Source of the DNA: JAALLB01 sp964502215
Lineage (GTDB): Bacteria; Pseudomonadota; Alphaproteobacteria; Rhizobiales; Rhizobiaceae
Direction of reading: 5' to 3'
DNA length: 8,780 bases
Assembly (NCBI GenBank): GCA_964502215.1
Contig: CAZCUN010000080.1
Span: forward strand, 1-8,780
Below, piece after piece: positions 1 through 5,853 of the stretch. A program made the translations under genes and the position numbers. How positions within the stretch are numbered: the first letter of the stretch is position 1; each line of letters begins with the position of its first letter. The notes beneath the pieces were generated by a model. The model made no database searches and had not been told where the DNA came from. It saw only the letters and a program-made list of their open reading frames with translations.

Positions 1-211
1 GTTCAATCGCATAACATCAATCTACATAATAGGTGGGGGAAAAGAACCGCTTACCATCTATTCGTGTCTGAACAATTTTCTATTGTGTAAGTCATCATCA
101 GTCTTTCAATCAAAATCTACTGCACCCTTATGTAAGTAGATTGTGGTCGAAATAAAGTGATTTTTATTAAAATGCTAATGACTTCGGTACAAATAAAAGT
201 GAGAAATGCGT
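1..211. other. Non-coding flank downstream of carA
   Basis: This stretch lies past the carA stop codon. No reading frame of useful length with a plausible start and ribosome binding site is visible on either strand; the longest are around a dozen codons. It is AT-rich and holds one modest inverted repeat (listed separately) and a weaker ACAAT/ATTGT pair near 73-88. No tRNA cloverleaf or repeat family was recognised. The neighbouring gene to the left must begin or end outside the window. Confidence 0.6.
114..142 (-). terminator. Weak hairpin, possible carA terminator
   Basis: AATCTACT (114-121) and AGTAGATT (135-142) are a perfect 8-bp inverted repeat with a 13-nt loop. Read on the minus strand it lies about 70 nt past the carA stop, and the stem runs into a short T-rich stretch (TTTTGATTG). 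The stem is AT-rich, the loop long and the T-tract short, so this is a weak candidate; Rho-dependent termination is equally possible. Confidence 0.25.
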
Positions 212-1414
212 TCAGGATTCGTTAACTAATGTTTCGCCTTTACTTTTCTTAATCAGATTAAGAAAGCGAGTAAATAGATAATGGCTGTCTTGTGGCCCTG
301 GCGAAGCTTCTGGATGGTGTTGAACTGAGAAGATAGGCTTGCCTTCAACTGCTAAGCCACAATTTGATCCATCAAACAAAGAGACATGTGTTTCTGTAAC
401 ACCTTTAGGAAAACTATCGGCATCAACTGCAAAACCGTGGTTCATAGAAACGATTTCGACTTTATTGGTTGTATGGTCTTTAACAGGATGGTTTGCACCA
501 TGGTGACCTTGGTGCATTTTTTTGGTTTTTGCACCAAGTGCTAAAGCCAGCATTTGGTGTCCAAGACAAATTCCAAATACTGGAATATCGGTTTTTAAAA
601 TATCTTGAATTGTCTTTACAGAATATTCGCCAGTAGCGGCAGGGTCGCCTGGGCCGTTGGAAAGAAATACGCCATCTGGCTTATGCGCCAATACATCTTC
701 AGCAGATGCAGTTGCAGGCATTACGGTTACTTTACAACCAAGGCCAGCCATTAGGCGTAATATGTTTCGTTTCACACCAAAATCAATTGCAACAATGTGA
801 TAGTTTTCTTCGCCATTGTCAGCATATCCTTCATCCCAAACCCAAGGTTGTTGCGACCAAGGTTTGTCTTGGCCATGGCCAACTGTTTTTGCCAAATCAA
901 GCCCTTCAAGGCCTGACCATTCTTGCGCGCACTTTTTCAAATCATCAAAATCAAACGTGCCGTCTTTCGAGTGGGCAATTACACAATTAGCCAAACCCTT
1001 TTCACGGATTAAATTAGTTAAAGCACGTGTATCGATGCCTGACATTGCGATGATGCCTCGTGCTTTTAACCAATCATCTAGATGTTGGCTTGAGCGGTAG
1101 TTGGATGGGTTTGTAATGTCTGCTTTAAAGACAGCCCCAACAGCACCATCTGACTTTCCTGCTTCAAGCATTTCTTGATCTTCATCATTCGCGCCAACAT
1201 TACCGATGTGAGGGAAGGTAAAGGTTACAACTTGGCCAGCATACGATGGGTCTGTGAGGATTTCTTGATAGCCTGTAATTGCGGTGTTAAAGCAAATTTC
1301 AGCTTGAACAATGCCAGTTGCACCACACCCTTTACCTTCAATAATTGTACCATCTGCAAGAACAATTGCAGCAGTTGGTTTTTCAGTTGTCCAAGCAGGG
1401 GTGGTTGATGTCAT
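212..1414 (-). CDS. carA: Carbamoyl-phosphate synthase small (glutaminase) subunit
   Basis: CarA hydrolyses glutamine and channels ammonia to CarB, which makes carbamoyl phosphate for pyrimidine and arginine synthesis in the cytoplasm. The 400-residue product has the family's N-terminal domain (about 12-190; GYQEILTDPSYAGQ, GIDTRALT) and a class I glutamine amidotransferase domain (about 206-392) with SNGPGDP, nucleophile Cys283 in GICLGHQ, GHHGANHPV, and catalytic His367 and Glu369 in HHPEASPGP. The frame stays open upstream to an ATG at 1465, but I place the start at 1414: GGGA precedes it at suitable spacing, the 1465 ATG has none, and MTSTTPAW resembles CarA N-termini while the upstream 17 residues do not. 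Length is normal. carB is not in the window. The gene diverges from the YqeY gene and has its own candidate promoter. Identity is certain; the start is likely. Confidence 0.97.
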   Translation of the reverse strand: MTSTTPAWTTEKPTAAIVLADGTIIEGKGCGATGIVQAEICFNTAITGYQEILTDPSYAGQVVTFTFPHIGNVGANDEDQEMLEAGKSDGAVGAVFKADITNPSNYRSSQHLDDWLKARGIIAMSGIDTRALTNLIREKGLANCVIAHSKDGTFDFDDLKKCAQEWSGLEGLDLAKTVGHGQDKPWSQQPWVWDEGYADNGEENYHIVAIDFGVKRNILRLMAGLGCKVTVMPATASAEDVLAHKPDGVFLSNGPGDPAATGEYSVKTIQDILKTDIPVFGICLGHQMLALALGAKTKKMHQGHHGANHPVKDHTTNKVEIVSMNHGFAVDADSFPKGVTETHVSLFDGSNCGLAVEGKPIFSVQHHPEASPGPQDSHYLFTRFLNLIKKSKGETLVNES

Positions 1415-1500
1415 CTTTGCGTTTCCCAGCACGTTCGTGCATTGCAATCCTATGAAGTTGAACATAGAATCGGCTATATTAATTGTGTGGCTGAATTTGC

Positions 1501-1529
1501 AAAATAGTCGATAGTCTGTACTGGGTCAA
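1501..1529 (-). promoter_or_regulatory. Candidate sigma-70-type promoter of carA
   Basis: Read on the minus strand, TTGACC (complement of 1524-1529) and TATTTT (complement of 1501-1506) are separated by exactly 17 nt, close to the TTGACA-N17-TATAAT housekeeping consensus. Transcription would begin near 1494, leaving about 80 nt of leader before the ATG at 1414. The leader includes a short palindrome (GCACGTTCGTGC on the plus strand, 1429-1440) next to the ribosome binding site. No long attenuator-like structure is evident. Confidence 0.5.
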
Positions 1530-1561
1530 CAGAAGTCACAATATATAAATATCAATAAAAA

Positions 1562-1590
1562 CAATGGTTTAAACTATTTTTCCACCATTG
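1562..1590. promoter_or_regulatory. Inverted repeat in the carA/yqeY divergent region
   Basis: CAATGGT (1562-1568) and ACCATTG (1584-1590) are a perfect 7-bp inverted repeat around a 15-bp AT-rich centre. It lies between the candidate carA promoter and the yqeY start, where an operator could act on either gene. It is short enough to arise by chance, and I know no regulator with this site. Confidence 0.2.
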
Positions 1591-1643
1591 ATTGAAATTC
1601 AGATTAGCGTTAAGTTCTGTGACATCAAAAAACGAGGCTAAAA

Positions 1644-2096
1644 ATGCGTAGCAATATTACTGAAAATATGAAGCAAGCCATGAAGGATAAAGATCAGCGC
1701 AGGCTATCTACGCTTCGTCTTATCAATGCAGCAATTCAAGAACGTGATATCGCCCTTCGCGGTAAGGGCAAAGATAAGGCTGATGATGAAGAGGTGCTTG
1801 ATATTCTAACTAAGATGGTCAAACAGCGTGAAGAAAGTTCTAAGATGTATCGCGAGGGTAATCGTCCAGAACTTGAGGCTCAAGAGCTAGAGGAAATGGA
1901 TATTATACGCGAGTTTTTGCCTACACAGCTTTCTTCAGAAGAAACAGAGGCCGCTGTTGCAAATGCGATAGCGCAAACTGGGGCTGAAAGTCTTCGTGAT
2001 ATGGGTAAAGTCATGGGCGTCTTGAAAGAACGCTACCGTGGGCAGTTGGATATGGGGCTTGTTGGTGGACTGGTTAAAGGTAAACTTGGTGCTTAA
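1644..2096 (+). CDS. GatB/YqeY-domain protein
   Basis: A 150-residue soluble protein of the YqeY family, related to the C-terminal tRNA-binding domain of the amidotransferase subunit GatB. The cellular role of free-standing YqeY proteins is not firmly established; a tRNA-related role is inferred from that homology. Family landmarks are LRLINAAIQERDIA (24-37), MVKQREES..MYREG..PELEAQELEE (58-84), IIREFLPTQLSSEE (87-100) and DMGKVMGVLK (119-128). The length is typical. GAGG ends six bases before the ATG. It diverges from carA and sits upstream of dnaG, a common alphaproteobacterial arrangement. The transporter gene follows 48 bp later on the same strand and could share its transcript. No convincing promoter was found directly upstream. 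Confidence 0.93.
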   Translation: MRSNITENMKQAMKDKDQRRLSTLRLINAAIQERDIALRGKGKDKADDEEVLDILTKMVKQREESSKMYREGNRPELEAQELEEMDIIREFLPTQLSSEETEAAVANAIAQTGAESLRDMGKVMGVLKERYRGQLDMGLVGGLVKGKLGA

Positions 2097-2104
2097 TATC
2101 AGTC

Positions 2105-2126
2105 TGTCTGTCATTAATGACAGACA
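2105..2126. promoter_or_regulatory. Perfect 22-bp palindrome between yqeY and transporter gene
   Basis: The half-site TGTCTGTCATT at 2105-2115 is followed at once by its exact reverse complement at 2116-2126. As RNA this gives a 9-bp stem with a TTAA loop. It begins 9 bp after the YqeY stop and ends 18 bp before the transporter ATG. No T-tract follows, so a classical intrinsic terminator is unlikely; an operator for the transporter gene, or an RNA stem affecting mRNA processing, fits better. Confidence 0.45.
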
Positions 2127-2144
2127 TAAGAGCAGAATAATCTG

Positions 2145-3014
2145 ATGACTCGCCCAACGGCAATATCACTTGTACTTACAGGTGGGGTTTTAATGGGAAT
2201 GGTAGGTTTAATTCTACGGTTGATGGAGTCAGCCGATGGATTTCAAATCCTTGTTTACCGCTCATTTTCTCTAGCTGCCATGGTTATGTTAATTGCGTGT
2301 TTGCGCCGTAGAGTTGGTGTGGGAACATTTCTCAAATCGTTTGACCGATGGGATGTGTTTATTGGCATCTTACTGGGGCTTGCATTCAGCTTTTATGTCT
2401 ACGCACTTTTAAATACAAATATTGCAAGTGCTTTGTTTATTTTATCATCGGCGCCTATTTTTGCGGCTATTTTGGCTTGGCTATTTATTGGTGAGAAGCC
2501 TGGAAAAATTACTTATTTTTCGTTAGCTCTTGCAATGATTGGTGTTGGCTTAATGGTGAAAGATGGGCTTGATACTGGTGGTATTTTAGGAAATCTATAT
2601 GCGCTTTTCTCGGCTTTTTGTTTTGCCATGATGCTGGTTGTTATTCGCTACACTGGCAAGCAAGATGCTTTGGGGGGTACTTTTTTAGGGGGTGTTGTTG
2701 CGGGTTGTCTTAATGCGATGGTCGCCATTGTGATTGGGTCTGGCCTCATAATCAGCGGATGGGATTTGGGATTAAGTCTATTTATGGGGGCGTTTACAAT
2801 AGGGCTTGGCATTGCACTTGTTACGTGGGCTGCTAGCTATTTGCCTGCTTCTGAGGTTAGTATCTTGGTGCTAATTGAAAGTGTGACAGGGCCAATTTGG
2901 GTTTGGCTTTTCTTAAACGAGGGAACAACTATAAATGCATTGATCGGTGGAGCGATTGTGCTTAGTGCAGTTGTTCTTCAAACACTTGGCGGCAAGCATA
3001 GAGAAGTTACTTAG
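2145..3014 (+). CDS. EamA/DMT-family inner-membrane transporter
   Basis: A 289-residue, very hydrophobic protein with about ten predicted membrane helices (roughly 5-25, 34-53, 70-90, 95-115, 122-139, 147-168, 178-200, 207-229, 236-256, 263-281), arranged as two EamA repeats (about 8-138 and 147-281), the normal layout of drug/metabolite transporters. Supporting motifs are SSAPIFAAILAWLFIGEKP at the end of the first repeat and the equivalent VLIESVTGPIWVWLFLNEG in the second. Relatives export amino acids, nucleosides or other metabolites, but the substrate cannot be inferred here. The ATG has only a weak upstream purine stretch (AGAGCAG), suggesting coupling to yqeY or modest expression. The gene ends 4 bp from the convergent lipoprotein gene. 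It is not a usual member of the yqeY-dnaG neighbourhood. Confidence 0.9.
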   Translation: MTRPTAISLVLTGGVLMGMVGLILRLMESADGFQILVYRSFSLAAMVMLIACLRRRVGVGTFLKSFDRWDVFIGILLGLAFSFYVYALLNTNIASALFILSSAPIFAAILAWLFIGEKPGKITYFSLALAMIGVGLMVKDGLDTGGILGNLYALFSAFCFAMMLVVIRYTGKQDALGGTFLGGVVAGCLNAMVAIVIGSGLIISGWDLGLSLFMGAFTIGLGIALVTWAASYLPASEVSILVLIESVTGPIWVWLFLNEGTTINALIGGAIVLSAVVLQTLGGKHREVT

Positions 3015-3018
3015 ATGG

Positions 3019-3498
3019 CTATGACTTGCTACAGAAATTAAAGTCTAGCATTTCCATATTTCTTTTTGCATTGCCATCTGCATTATAGTTTTCCAAAAGC
3101 TCGGCTCTTTTTAATAATTTGCCATTTACGAGAAAGCCTTTGAAAACAAGTTTGTCGCCTTCATCATTATAAGCAAGGGTTCTGAAGTTTTTCTCATTGT
3201 TGACATTTAACTCACCTGAGATAATTGTAAATCGCGAACTTTTCAGTTGCTTCATGCCTTCAAGTATAATGTATGAAGTTTCATCTTGCCCAGTTGAAAA
3301 ATCAATTTGGTCTGAGGATATAATTACAGACTGAGTTTTTAAATTTGCATTGCAAGTTTCAAAGTCAGCGATTTGCCAAATGCCCTCTATTGGTGCGCCT
3401 ATTTTTCGAAGGTTCTCGGAAACAGTAGGCTCATCTGCTGAACATGCGCTTAGTGCAGCGATTGATAAGCTAAGAATTGTTAAGGTCAGTTTTTTCAT
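3019..3498 (-). CDS. Small predicted lipoprotein, function unknown
   Basis: I do not recognise this 159-residue protein. It begins with a lipoprotein signal peptide: MKKL, a hydrophobic stretch (about 5-15), then lipobox LSAC with Cys19 as the predicted lipidation site. Ser20 follows rather than Asp, so outer-membrane sorting is expected. The mature part is polar and looks beta-rich, with GIWQIADFETCN (39-50) and a C-terminal LDFNFCSKS. Cys49 and Cys156 are the only other cysteines and could form a periplasmic disulfide. The GIWQ opening vaguely recalls small lipocalin-like or META-type lipoproteins, but that is not a family assignment. The ribosome binding site is weak (AAGTAA). It converges on the transporter gene and diverges from dnaG. 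Signal peptide and lipobox argue strongly for a real gene. Confidence 0.75.
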   Translation of the reverse strand: MKKLTLTILSLSIAALSACSADEPTVSENLRKIGAPIEGIWQIADFETCNANLKTQSVIISSDQIDFSTGQDETSYIILEGMKQLKSSRFTIISGELNVNNEKNFRTLAYNDEGDKLVFKGFLVNGKLLKRAELLENYNADGNAKRNMEMLDFNFCSKS

Positions 3499-3509
3499 GA
3501 TTACTTAAA

Positions 3510-3538
3510 TTAGTTGCTTCGGTAATGAATTTTATAAT
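3510..3538 (+). promoter_or_regulatory. Candidate dnaG promoter
   Basis: The 74-bp gap between the divergent lipoprotein and dnaG genes is very AT-rich and holds a perfect -10 hexamer, TATAAT, at 3533-3538. The best -35 at 17-nt spacing is the poor match TTAGTT (3510-3515). Transcription would start near 3545, giving a leader of about 28 nt before the dnaG ATG. The -35 is weak, so this rests mainly on the -10. The same stretch must also carry the lipoprotein promoter in the other direction. Confidence 0.4.
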
Positions 3539-3572
3539 TTCAAAACGTAAATATAAGATGTAGAACATTTTT

Positions 3573-5531
3573 ATGCGTTTTCCTGACCGTTTCCTTGATG
3601 ACATACGAGACCAACTTCGAATTTCCGAAGTCGTGGGTCAGCGTGTGCAATTTGATAAAAAGAAAACAAACGCTGCTAAGGGTGACTTTTGGGGTAATTG
3701 TCCGTTTCATGGTGAAAAGACACCAAGCTTTCACTGCGAAGATCAAAAAGGGCGTTATTATTGCTTTGGGTGTGGCGCATCGGGAGACCACTTTCGTTTT
3801 TTAACAGAGCTTGATGGTCTGCATTTCCATGAAGCGGTTGAACTGCTTGCAAACCAAGCAGGTTTGCAAGTCCCTATTATGGATAAGCGCGAACAGGAAA
3901 AGGAAGAAAAGCGCAAATCGCTGTTCGAGGTTATGGAATTAGCGGGTCAGTTTTTTCAATCAAAATTACATGAGCCTGTTGGTGCAAATGCTCGTGCTTA
4001 TCTGCGAGATCGTGGGTTGTCTCCTCAAATTCAACAAGAGTTTGGAATTGGCTTTGCTCCTGATAGTCGAAATGCCTTGAAGGAGTTTTTAGCCTCAAAA
4101 GGAATTGACGCTCAACAAATGGAAGCCTGTGGTTTGATCAACCATGGGGAAGGCATTGCGGTTTCCTATGATAAGTTTCGTGGACGTGTAATGTTTCCAA
4201 TTCCTGATGCGCGTGGGCGTGTTATTGCTTTTGGTGGGCGCGCATTGTCTGACGATGCTTTGGCTAAATATATGAACTCACCAGAGACAGAGTTATTTCA
4301 TAAATCAAATGTACTTTATAATTTTGCGAAGGCACGCAAGCCTGCTTATGATAAAAAGCAGGTTATTGCGGCTGAAGGTTATATGGATGTTATTGCACTT
4401 AATGCCGCTGGTTTTCCAAATGCCGTTGCCCCCCTTGGAACTGCATTAACGGATCGCCAGATGGAACTTTTGTGGCGGATGCATCCAGAGCCTATTTTAT
4501 GTTTTGATGGTGATGGCGCTGGTTTGAAGGCAGCCCATCGTGCGATCGATATGGCACTCCCTAATATTCAGCCAGGACGATCAGTTCGCTTTGCTATGTT
4601 GCCAGAGGGTAAAGACCCTGACGACCTCATCAAAGAGGAGGGGCCAGAAGCAATGCGTGAGGTGATTGATAGCGCGCTGCCACTTGCGGACATGCTATGG
4701 AACCGTGAAATTGCATCTGGAATTTATACTACACCTGAGCGGCGTGCTGAATTGCAAACTAGAATGCGCCAGATTGTAAATTCTATTAAGGAAGAAAGCG
4801 TTCGTTATCATTATGACCAGAATATGCGTGAAAGGCTTTCTGGTTATTTCTCGTCAGGTTCTGATAATAATAGAACTGGTGGAAAAGGGTCTTCTTATAA
4901 AGGTGGATATGCAAAACAAAAGCAAGGTGCTGCGAGTGGTGGGAAAAAGTTTTCTGCAAGCCCGTCATTGCTTGGTAGTAAGCTTGTTAAAAAAGGTCAC
5001 GGGGGGATGCCACTGCGTGAAGCTGCGCTTGTTGGTGGTATGATTTTTCACCCTGCATTGGGTGTCGAGTTTTTTGAGGAAGTCTCGACACTTGATCTTC
5101 AAAGTAATGATGCAAAGATGCTTCAGTCTGTTTTCTTAGACTGTTTTGCTAATTGGCCAAATAATCCAGATTCAAATGATGATTTTCCTAATCTAGACTT
5201 TGTAATGGAAGCTATTCGGGAAAAGGGGCTTGGAAATCTACTGGAAGCTGTGAAACAACATTTAATTATCAATAATTTATGGCAAATATTGCCAAATGCA
5301 GCGTTTGAGGATGCGCGTGATGGATGGATGCAGTCTCACATCTTGCATCTCAAAAATCAGACACTACATAAAGAGCTTAAAGTAGCAGAACGTGCGTTGG
5401 CTGATGATGATAGCCAAGATAACCTTGAAAGATTGCTACAAATACAACAAGAACTTTCCCGAAGTGATGGGATTGAGGCTCTTATTGATGGGTTTGGGGC
5501 GTCTTCTGGGCGCACTAATAGAGGATTTTAA
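3573..5531 (+). CDS. dnaG: DNA primase
   Basis: DnaG makes the RNA primers for replication at the fork, acting with the DnaB helicase. The 652-residue product has an N-terminal CHC2 zinc-binding domain (Cys43, His46, Cys64, Cys67; C-x2-H-x17-C-x2-C), the RNA-polymerase core (about 125-260) with YMNSPETELFHKSNVLYNF, and a TOPRIM domain (about 262-345) with catalytic Glu268 in EGYMD and metal-binding Asp312 and Asp314 in FDGDGAG, then GKDPDDLI. A Gly/Ser/Lys-rich linker (about 427-475) joins the C-terminal helicase-interacting region (about 478-652). The start is accepted because MRFPDRFLDDIR matches the family N-terminus, although no clear ribosome binding site precedes it. All key residues are present and length is normal. 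It lies before rpoD, but rpsU, the third member of the classic enterobacterial operon, is absent. Confidence 0.98.
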   Translation: MRFPDRFLDDIRDQLRISEVVGQRVQFDKKKTNAAKGDFWGNCPFHGEKTPSFHCEDQKGRYYCFGCGASGDHFRFLTELDGLHFHEAVELLANQAGLQVPIMDKREQEKEEKRKSLFEVMELAGQFFQSKLHEPVGANARAYLRDRGLSPQIQQEFGIGFAPDSRNALKEFLASKGIDAQQMEACGLINHGEGIAVSYDKFRGRVMFPIPDARGRVIAFGGRALSDDALAKYMNSPETELFHKSNVLYNFAKARKPAYDKKQVIAAEGYMDVIALNAAGFPNAVAPLGTALTDRQMELLWRMHPEPILCFDGDGAGLKAAHRAIDMALPNIQPGRSVRFAMLPEGKDPDDLIKEEGPEAMREVIDSALPLADMLWNREIASGIYTTPERRAELQTRMRQIVNSIKEESVRYHYDQNMRERLSGYFSSGSDNNRTGGKGSSYKGGYAKQKQGAASGGKKFSASPSLLGSKLVKKGHGGMPLREAALVGGMIFHPALGVEFFEEVSTLDLQSNDAKMLQSVFLDCFANWPNNPDSNDDFPNLDFVMEAIREKGLGNLLEAVKQHLIINNLWQILPNAAFEDARDGWMQSHILHLKNQTLHKELKVAERALADDDSQDNLERLLQIQQELSRSDGIEALIDGFGASSGRTNRGF

Positions 5532-5552
5532 GGCTGCGACAGCTTTGATTTT
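5530..5552 (+). terminator. Possible weak terminator at the dnaG stop
   Basis: AAGGCTG (5530-5536) pairs with CAGCTTT (5540-5546) around a CGA loop, with one G-U pair, and TTTT follows at 5549-5552. The stem overlaps the dnaG stop codon. A short stem plus a short T-tract suggests partial termination, which would leave some read-through into rpoD. It is much weaker than the hairpin after rpoD. Confidence 0.35.
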
Positions 5553-5653
5553 ATTACTCCCTATTTCAAAATTGTCTTGACCCTACTCGATTTTAGCGGA
5601 ATCAGTCTTGAGAGAATATATATGCAGGATTTTTGTAAAGTTTCTTAATCTGT

Positions 5654-5683
5654 TTGATGTGTGCTTTTTAAGCACTCTATATT
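5654..5683 (+). promoter_or_regulatory. Candidate rpoD promoter
   Basis: TTGATG (5654-5659) and TATATT (5678-5683) are separated by 18 nt, a fair match to the housekeeping sigma consensus. Transcription would start near 5690, giving a leader of about 160 nt. The CtrA-type box would then lie just downstream of the start point, a position more typical of repression. A heat-shock-type promoter, known for rpoD genes in other bacteria, was looked for and not clearly found. Confidence 0.35.
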
Positions 5684-5697
5684 GAACAAAATCAGTC

Positions 5698-5716
5698 GGT
5701 TAATGGTCAATTAACC
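5698..5716. promoter_or_regulatory. CtrA-type binding box upstream of rpoD
   Basis: GGTTAATGGTCAATTAACC contains TTAA-N7-TTAAC, the full consensus of the alphaproteobacterial cell-cycle regulator CtrA. The site is symmetric (GGTTAAT and ATTAACC, 7-bp arms, 5-bp centre), so the full consensus reads on both strands. It is the only full match I found in the intergenic regions. CtrA binding is inferred from the motif; ctrA itself is not in the window. Confidence 0.5.
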
Positions 5717-5819
5717 ATGTTAGGGCTACTTCAAGAATCAAAAGTTGAATGCGGTGATTCGAAATTTGCGATGTTAGGTCGTGCTTTTTGTGGTCACTAC
5801 AGGGAAATTATTCACTTGC

Positions 5820-5837
5820 AAGGTGGGTCACCACCTT
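5820..5837 (+). promoter_or_regulatory. Hairpin adjacent to the rpoD ribosome binding site
   Basis: AAGGTGG (5820-5826) pairs perfectly with CCACCTT (5831-5837) around a GTCA loop. The stem ends two bases before GGAG (5840-5843), the rpoD ribosome binding sequence, which is 10 nt from the ATG at 5854. The left arm itself looks like a ribosome binding sequence. A structure this close could modulate ribosome access, but that is inference. Confidence 0.35.
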
Positions 5838-5853
5838 ATGGAGATAAAGCCAG

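Larger units (their letters stand above)
5532..5853 (+). promoter_or_regulatory. 322-bp rpoD upstream region
   Basis: The gap between dnaG and rpoD is long for a primase-sigma operon and contains several signals: a possible dnaG terminator at its left edge, a candidate promoter near 5654-5683, a CtrA-type box at 5698-5716, three GANTC sites (5599-5603, 5735-5739, 5756-5760) that CcrM-type methylases would recognise, and a hairpin just before the rpoD ribosome binding site. The nonamer GTGCTTTTT occurs twice (5661 and 5781); at 5661-5675 it is part of a small palindrome, GTGCTT-TTT-AAGCAC. A 50-codon frame (5717-5869) is open but lacks a ribosome binding site. rpoD therefore probably has its own transcription unit. 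Confidence 0.6.

Noticed and set aside
706..1408. Several plus-strand frames of 77-94 codons inside carA
   Set aside because: They lie opposite a strongly conserved gene, show no protein family features and lack ribosome binding sites; they are shadows of carA.
1415..1465. Longer carA start at the ATG complementary to 1463-1465
   Set aside because: It has no ribosome binding site, its 17 residues do not look like a CarA N-terminus, and the ATG at 1414 has GGGA at suitable spacing.
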